This document shows, piece after piece, positions 13,813 to 22,668 of a stretch of DNA of 31,847 nucleotides. The translations under genes and the position numbers were made by a program. Where the stretch lies: assembly GCA_002361235.1 (NCBI GenBank), contig DESI01000033.1, forward strand, positions 1 to 31,847, read 5' to 3'. The stretch is from Porphyromonadaceae bacterium UBA3318 (GTDB taxonomy: Bacteria; Bacteroidota; Bacteroidia; Bacteroidales; Muribaculaceae). Within the stretch, counting starts at the first letter, position 1, and every line of letters begins with the position of its first letter. The notes under the pieces were generated by a model. The model did not search any database, had not been told where the DNA came from, and saw nothing but the letters and a program-made list of their open reading frames with translations.

Positions 13813-16800
13813 ATGTCTCAAGATAATTCCATAGTGAAAGATATCAAGAAAGTTCTGGTCTTAGGTTCGGGCGCGCTGAAGATAGGCGAGGCCGGCGAGT
13901 TCGACTATTCGGGCAGCCAGGCCCTGAAAGCCCTGCGCGAGGAGGGAATCGAAACCGTGCTGATCAACCCCAACATCGCCACGGTGCAGACCAGCGAGGG
14001 TGTGGCCGACCACATCTATTTCCTCCCCGTCACTCCCTTCTTCGTGGAGCGCGTTATCGAAAAGGAGCGCCCCGACGGCATCATGCTGGCGTTCGGCGGT
14101 CAGACGGCCCTGAACTGCGGCGTCGAGCTGTACCATAGCGGCGTGTTCGAAAAATACGGCGTCCGCGTGCTCGGCACTCCCGTGCAGTCCATCATCGATA
14201 CCGAGGACCGCGAGATATTCGTGGAGAAACTTTCGGAAATCAACGTCAAGACCATCGCGTCGGAGGCTTGCGAGAACACCGAGCAGGCTCTTGAAGCCGC
14301 ATCCAAGCTCGGTTATCCCGTCATCCTGCGCGCGGCATACGCTCTGGGCGGTCTCGGTTCCGGTTTCTGCGACACCCCGGGCGAGCTGATCAAGCTGGCC
14401 GAGAAGGCTTTCTCGTTCTCGCCGCAGGTATTGGTGGAAAAGAGCCTTAAGGGCTGGAAGGAGATAGAGTACGAGGTGGTGCGCGACCGTTTCGACAACT
14501 GCATCACGGTCTGCAACATGGAGAACTTCGACCCCCTGGGCATCCACACCGGCGAGAGCATCGTGGTGGCTCCCTCGCAGACCCTCTCCAATTCAGAATA
14601 CCATAAGCTGCGCGAGCTGTCCATCCGCATCGCGCGCCACATAGGCATAGTGGGCGAGTGCAACGTGCAGTTCGCCCTCTGCCCCGATTCCGAGGATTAC
14701 CGCGTCATCGAGGTCAACGCGCGTCTGTCGCGCTCGTCGGCCCTGGCGTCAAAGGCCACCGGCTATCCCCTCGCCTTCGTGGCCGCCAAGCTGGCCCTCG
14801 GCTACGGCCTGTTCGACATACGCAACTCCGTGACCAAGGACACAACGGCATTTTTCGAACCGGCCCTTGACTACGTGGTCTGCAAGATTCCGCGCTGGGA
14901 CCTCGGCAAGTTCCGCCGCGTAAACCGCGAGCTGGAATCGTCCATGAAGTCGGTGGGCGAGGTCATGGCCATCGGACGCACCTTTGAGGAGGCCATTCAG
15001 AAGGGCCTCCGCATGATAGGTCAGGGAATGCACGGTTTCGTCGACAACAAGGAACTGGTGCTTGATGATGTCGATACGGCCCTCAAGGCTCCCACCGACA
15101 AGCGTATCTTCGTGATCGAGAAGGCTTTCGACCGTGGATATTCCATCGACCGCATCCACGAGCTGACACGCATAGACAAGTGGTTCCTGCACAAGCTCAA
15201 GAACATACACGACACCGACCGCCGGCTGCACTCGCTCAAGGGTCTGGACGCCATAGACCGCGACCTGATGCTGCGCGCCAAGCGCCAGGGATTCTCCGAC
15301 TTCCAGATTGCCCGCGCCGTCGGTATGGAGAAGGACTGCGACATCGAGCAGGCTATCCTGATGGTGCGCGACCGTCGCAAGGAACTCGGCGTGGTGCCGG
15401 CCGTGAAGCAGATCGACACCCTGGCCGGCGAGTTCCCGGCTCAGACCAACTACCTGTACCTCACTTACAACGGCGACGCTCACGACATCGACTACGAGAA
15501 CGACGGCAAGTCCGTGGTGGTGCTCGGTTCCGGTGCCTACCGCATCGGTTCCTCCGTGGAGTTCGACTGGTGCGGCGTCCAGGCGCTTAACACCATCCGC
15601 AAGGAGGGCTGGCGCTCGGTCATGATCAACTACAACCCCGAGACCGTATCGACCGACTATGATATATGCGACCGCCTATATTTCGACGAGCTTACGTTTG
15701 AGCGCGTGCTCGACATCCTCGACCTGGAGACGCCTCACGGCGTGGTGGTCAGCACCGGCGGCCAGATTCCCAACAACCTGGCAATGCGTCTGGACCACGT
15801 GGGTATCAACCTGCTCGGCACGTCGGCACAGAGCATCGACAACGCCGAGGACCGCGAGAAATTCTCGGCCATGCTGGGCCGCATCGGCGTGGACCAGCCC
15901 GAATGGTCGGCCCTCACGTCGATGGAGGATATCAACAAATTCGTGGAGAAGGTCGGTTTCCCCGTCCTGGTGCGTCCCAGCTACGTCCTCTCGGGCGCGG
16001 CCATGAACGTCTGCACCGGCCCCGACCAGCTTGAACGCTTCCTCACCGAGGCGGCCAACGTCTCCAAGCGTCATCCGGTCGTTGTCTCCCAGTTCCTCGA
16101 GAACGCCAAGGAGGTGGAGATGGATGCTGTGGCCTGCAACGGTGAAATCATCGCTTACGCCATCTCCGAGCATGTGGAATACGCCGGCGTCCATTCCGGC
16201 GACGCCACCATCCAGTTCCCGCCGCAGAAGCTTTACGTCGAGACAGCACGCCGCATCAAAAAGATTTCCAAGAAGATAGCCGAACAGCTCAACATCTCCG
16301 GACCGTTCAACATCCAGTTCCTGGCCCGCGAGAACGACATCAAGGTCATAGAGTGCAACCTGCGCGCCTCACGTTCCTTCCCGTTTGTCAGCAAAGTTCT
16401 GAAGATAAACTTTATAGAGCTGGCCACGCGCATCATGCTCGGCCTCCCTGTGGAGCGTCCCGACAAGAGCGTGTTCGACCTGGACTACGTAGGCGTCAAG
16501 GCATCGCAGTTCTCGTTCAACCGTCTGCAGAAAGCCGACCCGAAGCTGGGCGTCGACATGGTGTCCACCGGCGAGGTAGGCTGTATCGGCGACGACGCCC
16601 GCAAGGCGCTGCTCACCTCCATGCTGTCTGTCGGACTCCGCATCCCCGGCAAGAACATCCTCCTCTCCACCGGCAACGGCAAGCAGAAGGGCGACATGCT
16701 CAAGGCCGCGCAGATGCTGGCCAAAAACGGCTACAACCTCTACGCCACGCCGGGCACATCACGCCACCTGTCGGAGAACGGCATTCCCAACACCATGGTA

Positions 16801-17049
16801 TTCTGGCCCGATTCGCTCGGCCAGCCTCAGGCACTCGACCTGCTGCACAACCATGAGATTGACCTGGTTATCAACCTCCCGGCAAACCATTCCGACTCGC
16901 AGGTCACGAACGGTTACAAGGTGCGCCGCACGGCAATCGACCTCAATATCCCGCTGATAACCAACGCCCGACTCGCTTCGGCGTTCATCTACGCTTTCCT
17001 CACCGTAAAGCCGGAGGAAATCGAAATCAAGTCCTGGCAGGAATTCTAA
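13813..17049 (+). CDS. carB: Carbamoyl-phosphate synthase large subunit
   Basis: CarB makes carbamoyl phosphate from bicarbonate, ammonia and two ATP. The 1078-residue length is typical. The two homologous halves each have a pre-ATP-grasp and ATP-grasp domain. The first half begins VLVLGSGALKIGEAGEFDYS and includes RAAYALGGLGSGF and EVNARLSRSSALASKATGYP. The second begins VVVLGSGAYRIGSSVEFDWC and includes RPSYVLSGAAMNV and ECNLRASRSFPFVSKV. The C-terminal allosteric MGS-like domain (about residue 940 on) carries ATPGTSRHL and DLVINLP, so control by UMP or ornithine-type effectors is possible. It lies 20 bp after carA and 10 bp before pyrC. Confidence 0.98.
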   Translation: MSQDNSIVKDIKKVLVLGSGALKIGEAGEFDYSGSQALKALREEGIETVLINPNIATVQTSEGVADHIYFLPVTPFFVERVIEKERPDGIMLAFGGQTALNCGVELYHSGVFEKYGVRVLGTPVQSIIDTEDREIFVEKLSEINVKTIASEACENTEQALEAASKLGYPVILRAAYALGGLGSGFCDTPGELIKLAEKAFSFSPQVLVEKSLKGWKEIEYEVVRDRFDNCITVCNMENFDPLGIHTGESIVVAPSQTLSNSEYHKLRELSIRIARHIGIVGECNVQFALCPDSEDYRVIEVNARLSRSSALASKATGYPLAFVAAKLALGYGLFDIRNSVTKDTTAFFEPALDYVVCKIPRWDLGKFRRVNRELESSMKSVGEVMAIGRTFEEAIQKGLRMIGQGMHGFVDNKELVLDDVDTALKAPTDKRIFVIEKAFDRGYSIDRIHELTRIDKWFLHKLKNIHDTDRRLHSLKGLDAIDRDLMLRAKRQGFSDFQIARAVGMEKDCDIEQAILMVRDRRKELGVVPAVKQIDTLAGEFPAQTNYLYLTYNGDAHDIDYENDGKSVVVLGSGAYRIGSSVEFDWCGVQALNTIRKEGWRSVMINYNPETVSTDYDICDRLYFDELTFERVLDILDLETPHGVVVSTGGQIPNNLAMRLDHVGINLLGTSAQSIDNAEDREKFSAMLGRIGVDQPEWSALTSMEDINKFVEKVGFPVLVRPSYVLSGAAMNVCTGPDQLERFLTEAANVSKRHPVVVSQFLENAKEVEMDAVACNGEIIAYAISEHVEYAGVHSGDATIQFPPQKLYVETARRIKKISKKIAEQLNISGPFNIQFLARENDIKVIECNLRASRSFPFVSKVLKINFIELATRIMLGLPVERPDKSVFDLDYVGVKASQFSFNRLQKADPKLGVDMVSTGEVGCIGDDARKALLTSMLSVGLRIPGKNILLSTGNGKQKGDMLKAAQMLAKNGYNLYATPGTSRHLSENGIPNTMVFWPDSLGQPQALDLLHNHEIDLVINLPANHSDSQVTNGYKVRRTAIDLNIPLITNARLASAFIYAFLTVKPEEIEIKSWQEF

Positions 17050-17059
17050 GGCAGCAGTT

Positions 17060-18343
17060 ATGAAGACTCTGATCAGAAACGTCCGCCTGTGCGACCCTAA
17101 GGGCGAGCCTGTCTCCATCGTGGTGGAGGATGGCGTGATCCGCGAGATAGGCCATGTCGGCCCGTGGTCCGGTCTTGAATTCGACGGACGCGGCCTCACC
17201 GCCATCCCCGGCCTGGTGGACGTGCACGTACACTTCCGCGAACCCGGATTCGAGTACAAGGAGACCGTCGCCACCGGTTCGGCGGCTGCGGCTGCGGGCG
17301 GTTTCACCACCGTCTGCACCATGCCCAACCTCAAGCCGGCTCCCGACTCCATGCCTAACCTGCGCCGGCAGCTCGACGCCATAGACCGTGGCGCTGAAAT
17401 CGAGGTGCTGCCATACGCCACCATCACGCGCGGCCGCATAGGCAAGGAGCCTGTCGATTACCCGGAACTGGCGCCATACGTATGCGCGTTCAGCGACGAC
17501 GGCTCGGGCATCGAATCCGAGGACGTGATGCGCGAGTCGATGAAAGGGATAGCCCGTACTGGCAAGGTCCTGGCCGAGCATTGCGAGGTGATGGAACTGG
17601 TGCGCGGCGGCTGCATCCACGACGGCGGCTATGCCCGCGAACATGGCCTGCCCGGCATCTGCTCCGAAAGCGAATGGCGCGAAGTGGAACGCAACATACG
17701 TCTGGCCGAGGAAACCGGCTGCCGTCTGCACATCTGCCACGTCTCCACCAAGGAGAGCGTGCGCCTGATACGCGACGCCAAGGCCCGTGGCGTTGACGTC
17801 ACCGCCGAGACCGGCGCCCACTATTTAGTATTCACCGACGCCGACCTGCAGGACGAGGGGCGATTCAAGATGAATCCGCCGCTCCGTGAGGCCGACGACC
17901 GCGACGAACTGATTCGCGGCATTCAGGACGGCACCATCGACTGTATCGCTTCCGACCACGCTCCCCATTCGGCCGAGGAGAAGTCCAAAGGCCTGCTCAA
18001 ATCGGCTATGGGCGTCACCGGAATCGAGCTGTCGCTTCCAGCCGTCTACACTTACGCCGTGCGCACAGGTCTGATCTCATTCAGCCGGATGATTGAACTG
18101 ATGGCCGGGAATCCGCGCCACATTTTCGGCATCAAGGGCGGTCTGGAGCCGGGGCAGCGCGCCGACTTCACTTTGGTAGACTTCAACACGCCGTTCACTG
18201 TTGACCCCGACAGGTTCGTGTCGATGGGTCACGCCACTCCTTTCGCCGGTCTGGAACTTTACGGCAAGGTCATCGCGACCTTTTTCCAGGGTCAGAGCGT
18301 TTTTATTAATGACGATTATTACTCAGAAAGTACAGAGTCATGA
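17060..18343 (+). CDS. pyrC: Dihydroorotase, class I
   Basis: Closes carbamoyl aspartate to dihydroorotate with zinc in the active site. The 427-residue length and motifs fit the class I (long) amidohydrolase form: GLVDVHVHFREPGFEYKE with the first metal-binding His pair, GGFTTVCTMPN, EHCEVMEL, LHICHVSTKESV, the flexible region RFKMNPPLR and the late catalytic Asp in CIASDHAPHS. The ending GLEPGQRADFTLVD is typical. The start ATG lies 10 bp after carB. The stop overlaps the pyrK start by 4 bases (ATGA), so translation is likely coupled. Class I dihydroorotases are sometimes named pyrC or pyrC2; the activity is clear. Confidence 0.96.
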   Translation: MKTLIRNVRLCDPKGEPVSIVVEDGVIREIGHVGPWSGLEFDGRGLTAIPGLVDVHVHFREPGFEYKETVATGSAAAAAGGFTTVCTMPNLKPAPDSMPNLRRQLDAIDRGAEIEVLPYATITRGRIGKEPVDYPELAPYVCAFSDDGSGIESEDVMRESMKGIARTGKVLAEHCEVMELVRGGCIHDGGYAREHGLPGICSESEWREVERNIRLAEETGCRLHICHVSTKESVRLIRDAKARGVDVTAETGAHYLVFTDADLQDEGRFKMNPPLREADDRDELIRGIQDGTIDCIASDHAPHSAEEKSKGLLKSAMGVTGIELSLPAVYTYAVRTGLISFSRMIELMAGNPRHIFGIKGGLEPGQRADFTLVDFNTPFTVDPDRFVSMGHATPFAGLELYGKVIATFFQGQSVFINDDYYSESTES

Positions 18344-19071
18344 AATACACGATAATAGAGAACCGCCACCTCACGGGCGCCACATGGCTGATGCGCCTGC
18401 GCGGCGACACGTCCGGCATCACCAAGCCCGGACAGTTTGTCAACGTAGCCGTTGACGGCTGCTTCCTGCGCCGTCCCATCTCCATCTGCGACTGGGACGA
18501 CAGCACCATCCTGCTCGCATACGATGTGGTGGGCGAAGGCACCGAAAAAATGTCGAAGATGCTGCCCCCGCAGGAACTCGACATACTCTGCCCTCTCGGC
18601 AACGGCTTCGACATCTCCGTTCCGTCGGAGCGTCCCGTGCTGCTGGGCGGCGGTATCGGCACGGCACCTCTCTACGGTCTCGCCAAGGCTCTGATGAACA
18701 AGGGCATCCAACCTGCCGTGGTGCTCGGTTTCGCCTCCAAGGAACGCGCCGTGCTCCATGACCTGTTCGTCGACCTCGGACTGCCCGTGTACATGGCCAC
18801 GGTCGATGGCTCGCTCGGCACCAAGGGCTTCGTGACCGACGCTTATAAGGAGGCTGGCCTTGACGCCGACTATTTCTACGCATGCGGGCCCAGCCCGATG
18901 CTCCGCGCCCTGTGCGACGTCATGCCTGTCTCCGGCCAGCTCAGCCTTGAGACACGCATGGCCTGCGGATTCGGCGTATGCGCCTGCTGCGCCATCAAAA
19001 CCACCAACGGCCCTGCCGGCGTGTGCAAGAAGGGCCCCGTCTTCAGAAAGGAGGAACTGATATGGGAATGA
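18340..19071 (+). CDS. pyrK: Dihydroorotate dehydrogenase electron transfer subunit
   Basis: PyrK carries FAD and a 2Fe-2S cluster and passes electrons from the PyrD flavin to NAD. The 243-residue protein has an N-terminal flavin-binding barrel (QFVNVAVDG, CFLRRPISICDW) and a nucleotide-binding middle with LLGGGIGTAPLYGLAKAL and FYACGPSPMLRAL. The C-terminal cluster motif is MACGFGVCACCAIKTT...GVCKKGPVF, that is C-x4-C-x2-C-x11-C with one extra Cys. It overlaps pyrC by 4 bases and pyrD by 10, matching the tight class 1B PyrDK pairing. Confidence 0.96.
   Translation: MKYTIIENRHLTGATWLMRLRGDTSGITKPGQFVNVAVDGCFLRRPISICDWDDSTILLAYDVVGEGTEKMSKMLPPQELDILCPLGNGFDISVPSERPVLLGGGIGTAPLYGLAKALMNKGIQPAVVLGFASKERAVLHDLFVDLGLPVYMATVDGSLGTKGFVTDAYKEAGLDADYFYACGPSPMLRALCDVMPVSGQLSLETRMACGFGVCACCAIKTTNGPAGVCKKGPVFRKEELIWE
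19050..19054 (+). promoter_or_regulatory. Shine-Dalgarno site deciding the pyrD start
   Basis: GGAGG lies 7 nt before the ATG at 19062. Such sites are rare in this window. It favours the MGMNRD start over the upstream in-frame ATG at 18978 inside pyrK. Confidence 0.7.
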
Positions 19072-19976
19072 ACCGCGACCTGCAGGTGAGCCTCGGCTCC
19101 CTCACTCTCAAAAATCCCGTCATCCCGGCCAGCGGCTGCTTCGGCTTCGGCTACGTGATGGCTCCTTATTACGACCTTAACACCCTCGGCGCCATCTCGG
19201 TAAAGGGCACCACCCTCGACCCGCGTTTCGGCAACCCGTTGCCCCGCGTGGCCGAATGCCCGTCGGGCATGATCAATTCCGTGGGCCTCATGAATCCGGG
19301 CGTCGACAAGGTGATCAGCGACGAGCTGCCCAAGCTGCGCGATGTATATAATGGCCCTATTATCGCCAACATCAGCGGCTTCTCGGTAGATGAATACTGC
19401 GAGACCTGCCGACGCATGGACGGCCAGCCGCAGGTAGACATCCTGGAGCTGAACGTGAGCTGCCCCAACGTGCACGGCGGCGGCATGGCGTTCGGAACCT
19501 CGGCCGAGAATATCGCCAAAGTCACTTCGGCGGTCAAGAAATGCACCAAGACGCCGCTGTTCGTCAAGCTCAGCCCCAACGTGACCGACATCGTCGAGAT
19601 GGCACGTGCCGCCGAGGATGCCGGCGCCGACGGTCTGGTTTGCGCCAACACGTTCCTGGGTATGCGCATCGACCTCAAGACCAAGCGCCCCGTCGTGGCC
19701 AACGTGATGGGTGGATTCTCCGGCCCGGCGGTGTTCCCGATGGCGCTCCGCATGGTCTATCAGGTGTCGCGCGCGGTCAATATCCCCGTCATCGGTTGTG
19801 GCGGCGTCATGTCGGCTGATGACGTACTGGAAATGATGCTGGCCGGTGCAAAGGCCGTGGAGGTCGGCACCGCAAACCTGATCGACCCCATGGCCTGCTA
19901 CAACATGGTGCATGACCTCCCCGCCGCAATGGAACGCTACGGCATCGATTCCCTATCTTCTATCAAACCAATCTGA
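19062..19976 (+). CDS. pyrD: Dihydroorotate dehydrogenase, class 1B catalytic subunit
   Basis: Oxidises dihydroorotate to orotate with FMN. The 304-residue protein starts MGMNRDLQVSLGSLTLKNPV, the normal family start. Motifs are SVKGTTLDPRFGNPLPR, MINSVGLMNPG, LELNVSCPNVHGGG with the class 1 active-site Cys in SCPN, FVKLSPNVTDI and the FMN-binding end IPVIGCGGVMSADDVLEMML. The active-site Cys (not Ser) and the partner pyrK show class 1B, so the enzyme should use NAD through PyrK rather than quinone. It overlaps the pyrK end by 10 bases; pyrF follows after 16 bp. Confidence 0.97.
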   Translation: MGMNRDLQVSLGSLTLKNPVIPASGCFGFGYVMAPYYDLNTLGAISVKGTTLDPRFGNPLPRVAECPSGMINSVGLMNPGVDKVISDELPKLRDVYNGPIIANISGFSVDEYCETCRRMDGQPQVDILELNVSCPNVHGGGMAFGTSAENIAKVTSAVKKCTKTPLFVKLSPNVTDIVEMARAAEDAGADGLVCANTFLGMRIDLKTKRPVVANVMGGFSGPAVFPMALRMVYQVSRAVNIPVIGCGGVMSADDVLEMMLAGAKAVEVGTANLIDPMACYNMVHDLPAAMERYGIDSLSSIKPI

Positions 19977-19992
19977 CATACAACGACATACA

Positions 19993-20703
19993 ATGAACAA
20001 AGACGTTATCATAGCGTGCGATTTTCCCGACGCTGACACCACTCTGAAATTCCTGGAACAGTTCGGCGACCTGCGCCCCTTCGTCAAGATAGGCATGGAG
20101 CTTTACTACGGAGCCGGACCCGACATAGTGCGCCGTCTGCGTGAGCGCGGACACCGCATCTTCCTCGACCTCAAGCTTCACGACATTCCCAACACGGTCC
20201 GGAAGTCGATGAAGGTACTGGCCGGCATGGACATAGACATGATCAACGTGCACGCCGGCGGCACCATCGAAATGATGGCGGCCGGTCTGCAGGGCTTGGA
20301 GGAGGGTACTCCCGAAGGCCGCAAGCGTCCTCTGCTCATCGCCGTCACCCAGCTCACCTCCACGTCGCCCGAGGCGCTGAAGAACCAGCTGCTGATAGAC
20401 ACCCCCATGAACGAGACCATCGCCAAATACGCGCAGAACGCCAAGGCAGCCGGTCTGGACGGCGTGGTATGCTCGCCCCTCGAAGCCTCGATTGTCAAGG
20501 AGGCCTGCGGTCCCGAGTTCCTGGCCGTTACTCCCGGCATCCGCTACCCCAACGCCGGCGCCGACGACCAGTCGCGTGTCACCACGCCCGAACGCGCCCG
20601 TGAAATCGGCTCGGATTTCATCGTCGTAGGCCGTCCCATCACCGCCGCTCCCGACCCCGTGGCCGCTTACCTCAAGGCCCGCAAGGAGTTTGTGGGCAAT
20701 TAA
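19993..20703 (+). CDS. pyrF: Orotidine 5'-phosphate decarboxylase
   Basis: Converts OMP to UMP, the last step of the pathway. The 236-residue length and motifs fit the short bacterial group: VIIACDFPDADTTLKFL, FVKIGMELYYG, the catalytic LDLKLHDIPNTV (Asp-Lys-His-Asp), INVHAGGT, LDGVVCSPLEA, VTPGIRYP and IVVGRPITAAPDP. I chose the ATG at 19993 because the alignment to the family begins at NKDVIIACD; the longer frame upstream lies inside pyrD. pyrE begins 38 bp downstream with no clear promoter between. Confidence 0.97.
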   Translation: MNKDVIIACDFPDADTTLKFLEQFGDLRPFVKIGMELYYGAGPDIVRRLRERGHRIFLDLKLHDIPNTVRKSMKVLAGMDIDMINVHAGGTIEMMAAGLQGLEEGTPEGRKRPLLIAVTQLTSTSPEALKNQLLIDTPMNETIAKYAQNAKAAGLDGVVCSPLEASIVKEACGPEFLAVTPGIRYPNAGADDQSRVTTPERAREIGSDFIVVGRPITAAPDPVAAYLKARKEFVGN

Positions 20704-20741
20704 AACAACTTCAAAAATTCACTTTTCAGACCATATATTTT

Positions 20742-21368
20742 ATGGAAAAACAAGTAGCAAAAGCACTCCTCTCCATCAAGGCTGTGTTCCTTCGTCCCGA
20801 CGATCCCTTCACCTGGGCGTCAGGCATCAAGTCGCCCGTATATTGCGACAACCGCCTCACCTTGGGCTATCCCGAGGTGCGTCGCGTCATCGAGCAGGGC
20901 ATTGCCGACACAGTCCGCAAGTATTACCCTGAGGCTCAGGCACTGATGGGCACCTCCACGGCCGGCATCGCACACGCCGCCATCGCAGCTTATCTCCTCG
21001 ACCTCCCCATGGGCTATGTGCGCGGCGCCGCCAAGGACCATGGCCGCAACAACCGCATCGAGGGCCGTCTTGACCCGGGCATGAAGGTGGTTGTGGTAGA
21101 GGACCTTATCTCAACGGCCGGCAGCTGCGTCGAGACCGTCGAGGCGCTCCGCGAGGCCGGCGCCGATGTGCTCGGCGTGGTCTCCATCTTCACCTACGGA
21201 ATGCAGAAGGGCATCGACCGCCTGGCTCAGGCCAACGTCACGAACCATTCCCTCTCCAACTTCGGCACTCTGGTGCAGGTGGCCGCCGAAGAAGGCTATA
21301 TCCAGCCCGACCAGGTGCCTATGCTGCACAAGTTCATCGCCAACCCCGCCGAATGGCTTAAAGACTGA
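20742..21368 (+). CDS. pyrE: Orotate phosphoribosyltransferase
   Basis: Makes OMP from orotate and PRPP. The 208-residue protein shows FTWASGIKSPVYCDNRL, GTSTAGIAHAAIAAYLLDLP, YVRGAAKDHGRNNRIEG (the flexible loop) and the PRPP-binding VVVVEDLISTAGSCVETV. The start ATG is the first in frame. It is 4 bp ahead of pyrB, so the two are probably translated together. Along with the upstream genes this supplies every step from glutamine to UMP except aspartate transcarbamoylase, which is next. Confidence 0.96.
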   Translation: MEKQVAKALLSIKAVFLRPDDPFTWASGIKSPVYCDNRLTLGYPEVRRVIEQGIADTVRKYYPEAQALMGTSTAGIAHAAIAAYLLDLPMGYVRGAAKDHGRNNRIEGRLDPGMKVVVVEDLISTAGSCVETVEALREAGADVLGVVSIFTYGMQKGIDRLAQANVTNHSLSNFGTLVQVAAEEGYIQPDQVPMLHKFIANPAEWLKD

Positions 21369-21372
21369 CATC

Positions 21373-22464
21373 ATGCGTCACGTAATAGAGCCCACCGACC
21401 TGTCGACCGGGGAACTGCAGGAAGTCATCGACCTTGCGCTTGACATCATCGACAATCCGGCCAAATATGCCGAAGCCTGCAAGGGCAAGAAGCTGGCCAC
21501 TCTGTTCTACGAGCCTTCGACGCGCACGCGCCTGTCGTTCACATCGGCCATGATGGAGCTGGGCGGCAACGTCATCGGTTTCAGCAACGCCAACAACACC
21601 TCCGTAAGCAAGGGCGAGACCGTGGCCGACACCACCCGCGTCATCAATTGCTTCGCCGACATCATCGCCATGCGTCACCCCGTGGAGGGCGCTCCCCTTG
21701 TAGCCGCCATCAACTCCTCCACTCCGGTCATCAACGCCGGCGACGGTTCGCACGCACACCCCACGCAGACCCTGACTGACCTGCTGACCATCCGCCGCGA
21801 AATCGGCCGTTTCGACAACCTCACCATCGGCTTCTGCGGCGACCTCCGCTTCGGCCGCACCGTCCACTCTCTTATAAAGGCTCTGTCCCGCTACAAGGGA
21901 ATCAAGGTAGTGCTCATTGCGCCCGACCAGCTCCGCCTCCCTGCATACATGAAGGAAGAAGTGTGCGACAAGTACGGCATCCCCTACGTCGAGGTCAACT
22001 CGATGGAAGAGGTAATGCCCGAGCTGGACGTGCTGTACATGACCCGCGTGCAGAAGGAGCGTTTCCTGGACCAGGACGAATACGACCGTGTCAAGGACTG
22101 CTTCATCCTCACGCCCGACAAACTCCGCGACGCCAAGCCCGAGATGCGCATCCTTCATCCGCTGCCCCGCGTCAACGAGATTGCGGTAGAAGTCGACGCC
22201 GACCCGCGCGCCGCATACTTCCGTCAGGTCCGGAACGGCAAATACGTCCGCATGGCCCTCATCCTCAAGCTCCTTGAGTGGGCACAGCAGGAAGACGCCG
22301 CGAATGCCCATAAGCTCGTACCCGACGACGTGGTCCGCAACCAGCACGTCTGCTCCAACCCCAAGTGCATCAGCAACGTGGAGAACGTAGACGCCTGCTT
22401 CCGTCCCGACCTCGCCAACCCCGGCAGCTACCGCTGCCTCTACTGCGAGTCCAAACCGAAGTAA
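21373..22464 (+). CDS. pyrB: Aspartate carbamoyltransferase fused to a PyrI-type zinc domain
   Basis: The 363-residue protein has a complete catalytic chain (about 1-306). Residues include FYEPSTRTRLSF (Ser49, Thr50, Arg51, Arg53), SVSKGETV (Lys80), AMRHPVEGA (Arg101), HAHPTQTLTDL (His129, Gln132), GDLRFGRTVHSL and HPLPRVNEI. It condenses carbamoyl phosphate with aspartate. After a short linker (LVPDDVVRNQHV) comes a zinc ribbon: Cys327-x4-Cys332-x22-Cys355-x2-Cys358, with CSNPKCISNVENV closely like CPNSNCISHAEPV of E. coli PyrI. The PyrI N-terminal allosteric nucleotide-binding domain is absent. I used the ATG at 21373, 4 bp after pyrE. No free pyrI is in the window. Loss of classical CTP/ATP feedback is inference. 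Confidence 0.95.
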   Translation: MRHVIEPTDLSTGELQEVIDLALDIIDNPAKYAEACKGKKLATLFYEPSTRTRLSFTSAMMELGGNVIGFSNANNTSVSKGETVADTTRVINCFADIIAMRHPVEGAPLVAAINSSTPVINAGDGSHAHPTQTLTDLLTIRREIGRFDNLTIGFCGDLRFGRTVHSLIKALSRYKGIKVVLIAPDQLRLPAYMKEEVCDKYGIPYVEVNSMEEVMPELDVLYMTRVQKERFLDQDEYDRVKDCFILTPDKLRDAKPEMRILHPLPRVNEIAVEVDADPRAAYFRQVRNGKYVRMALILKLLEWAQQEDAANAHKLVPDDVVRNQHVCSNPKCISNVENVDACFRPDLANPGSYRCLYCESKPK

Positions 22465-22492
22465 CCCGCCCAATCCCAGGCAGCCTGCCGAG

Positions 22493-22504
22493 TCGCGGAG
22501 CCGT
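22493..22504 (+). repeat. REP-like core TCGCGGAGCCGT, diverged copy after pyrB
   Basis: Same 12-base core as the copies at 29728, 29747, 29791 and 30675. Here the following GGAG...GCAGCT...ACTCC hairpin part is diverged. Confidence 0.65.
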
Positions 22505-22512
22505 TCTGTTCT

Positions 22513-22551
22513 GCACCGGAGGGGCAGCTTCGACTCCCCCATTCCGGGTGC
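22513..22551 (+). other. Hairpin that competes with the pyr terminator
   Basis: GCACCGGA (22513-22520) pairs with TCCGGGTGC (22543-22551) with one bulged base; GGGG and CCCC extend the stem inward. It uses the GGGTGC that forms the left arm of the terminator at 22545-22583, so only one can form. Confidence 0.5.
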
Positions 22552-22583
22552 GCCCCTTTCCGTGGCGCACCCGCCTCTTTTTT
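22545..22583 (+). terminator. Rho-independent terminator of the pyrimidine operon
   Basis: CGGGTGCGCC (22545-22554) pairs perfectly with GGCGCACCCG (22564-22573), followed by CCTC and TTTTTT (22578-22583). Confidence 0.92.
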
Positions 22584-22660
22584 CATCGTCTCCCTCACCC
22601 TTCCGGACACTTAAAAAACATTAATTTCAGTTTTTACGCAATTATATCCCTAAATTTTGC

Positions 22661-22668
22661 TAAATTTG
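22661..22668 (+). promoter_or_regulatory. Probable -7 box for the DUF6242-like gene
   Basis: TAAATTTG fits TAnnTTTG, 38 bp before the ATG at 22707, in an A+T-rich stretch. The -33 element is weak (T-run near 22631). Confidence 0.55.

Noticed and set aside
22513..22554. A tRNA- or tmRNA-like 3' end (CTTCGACTCCCC)
   Set aside because: No matching acceptor stem, D arm or anticodon arm and no CCA end; the bases are explained by the hairpin and the terminator.
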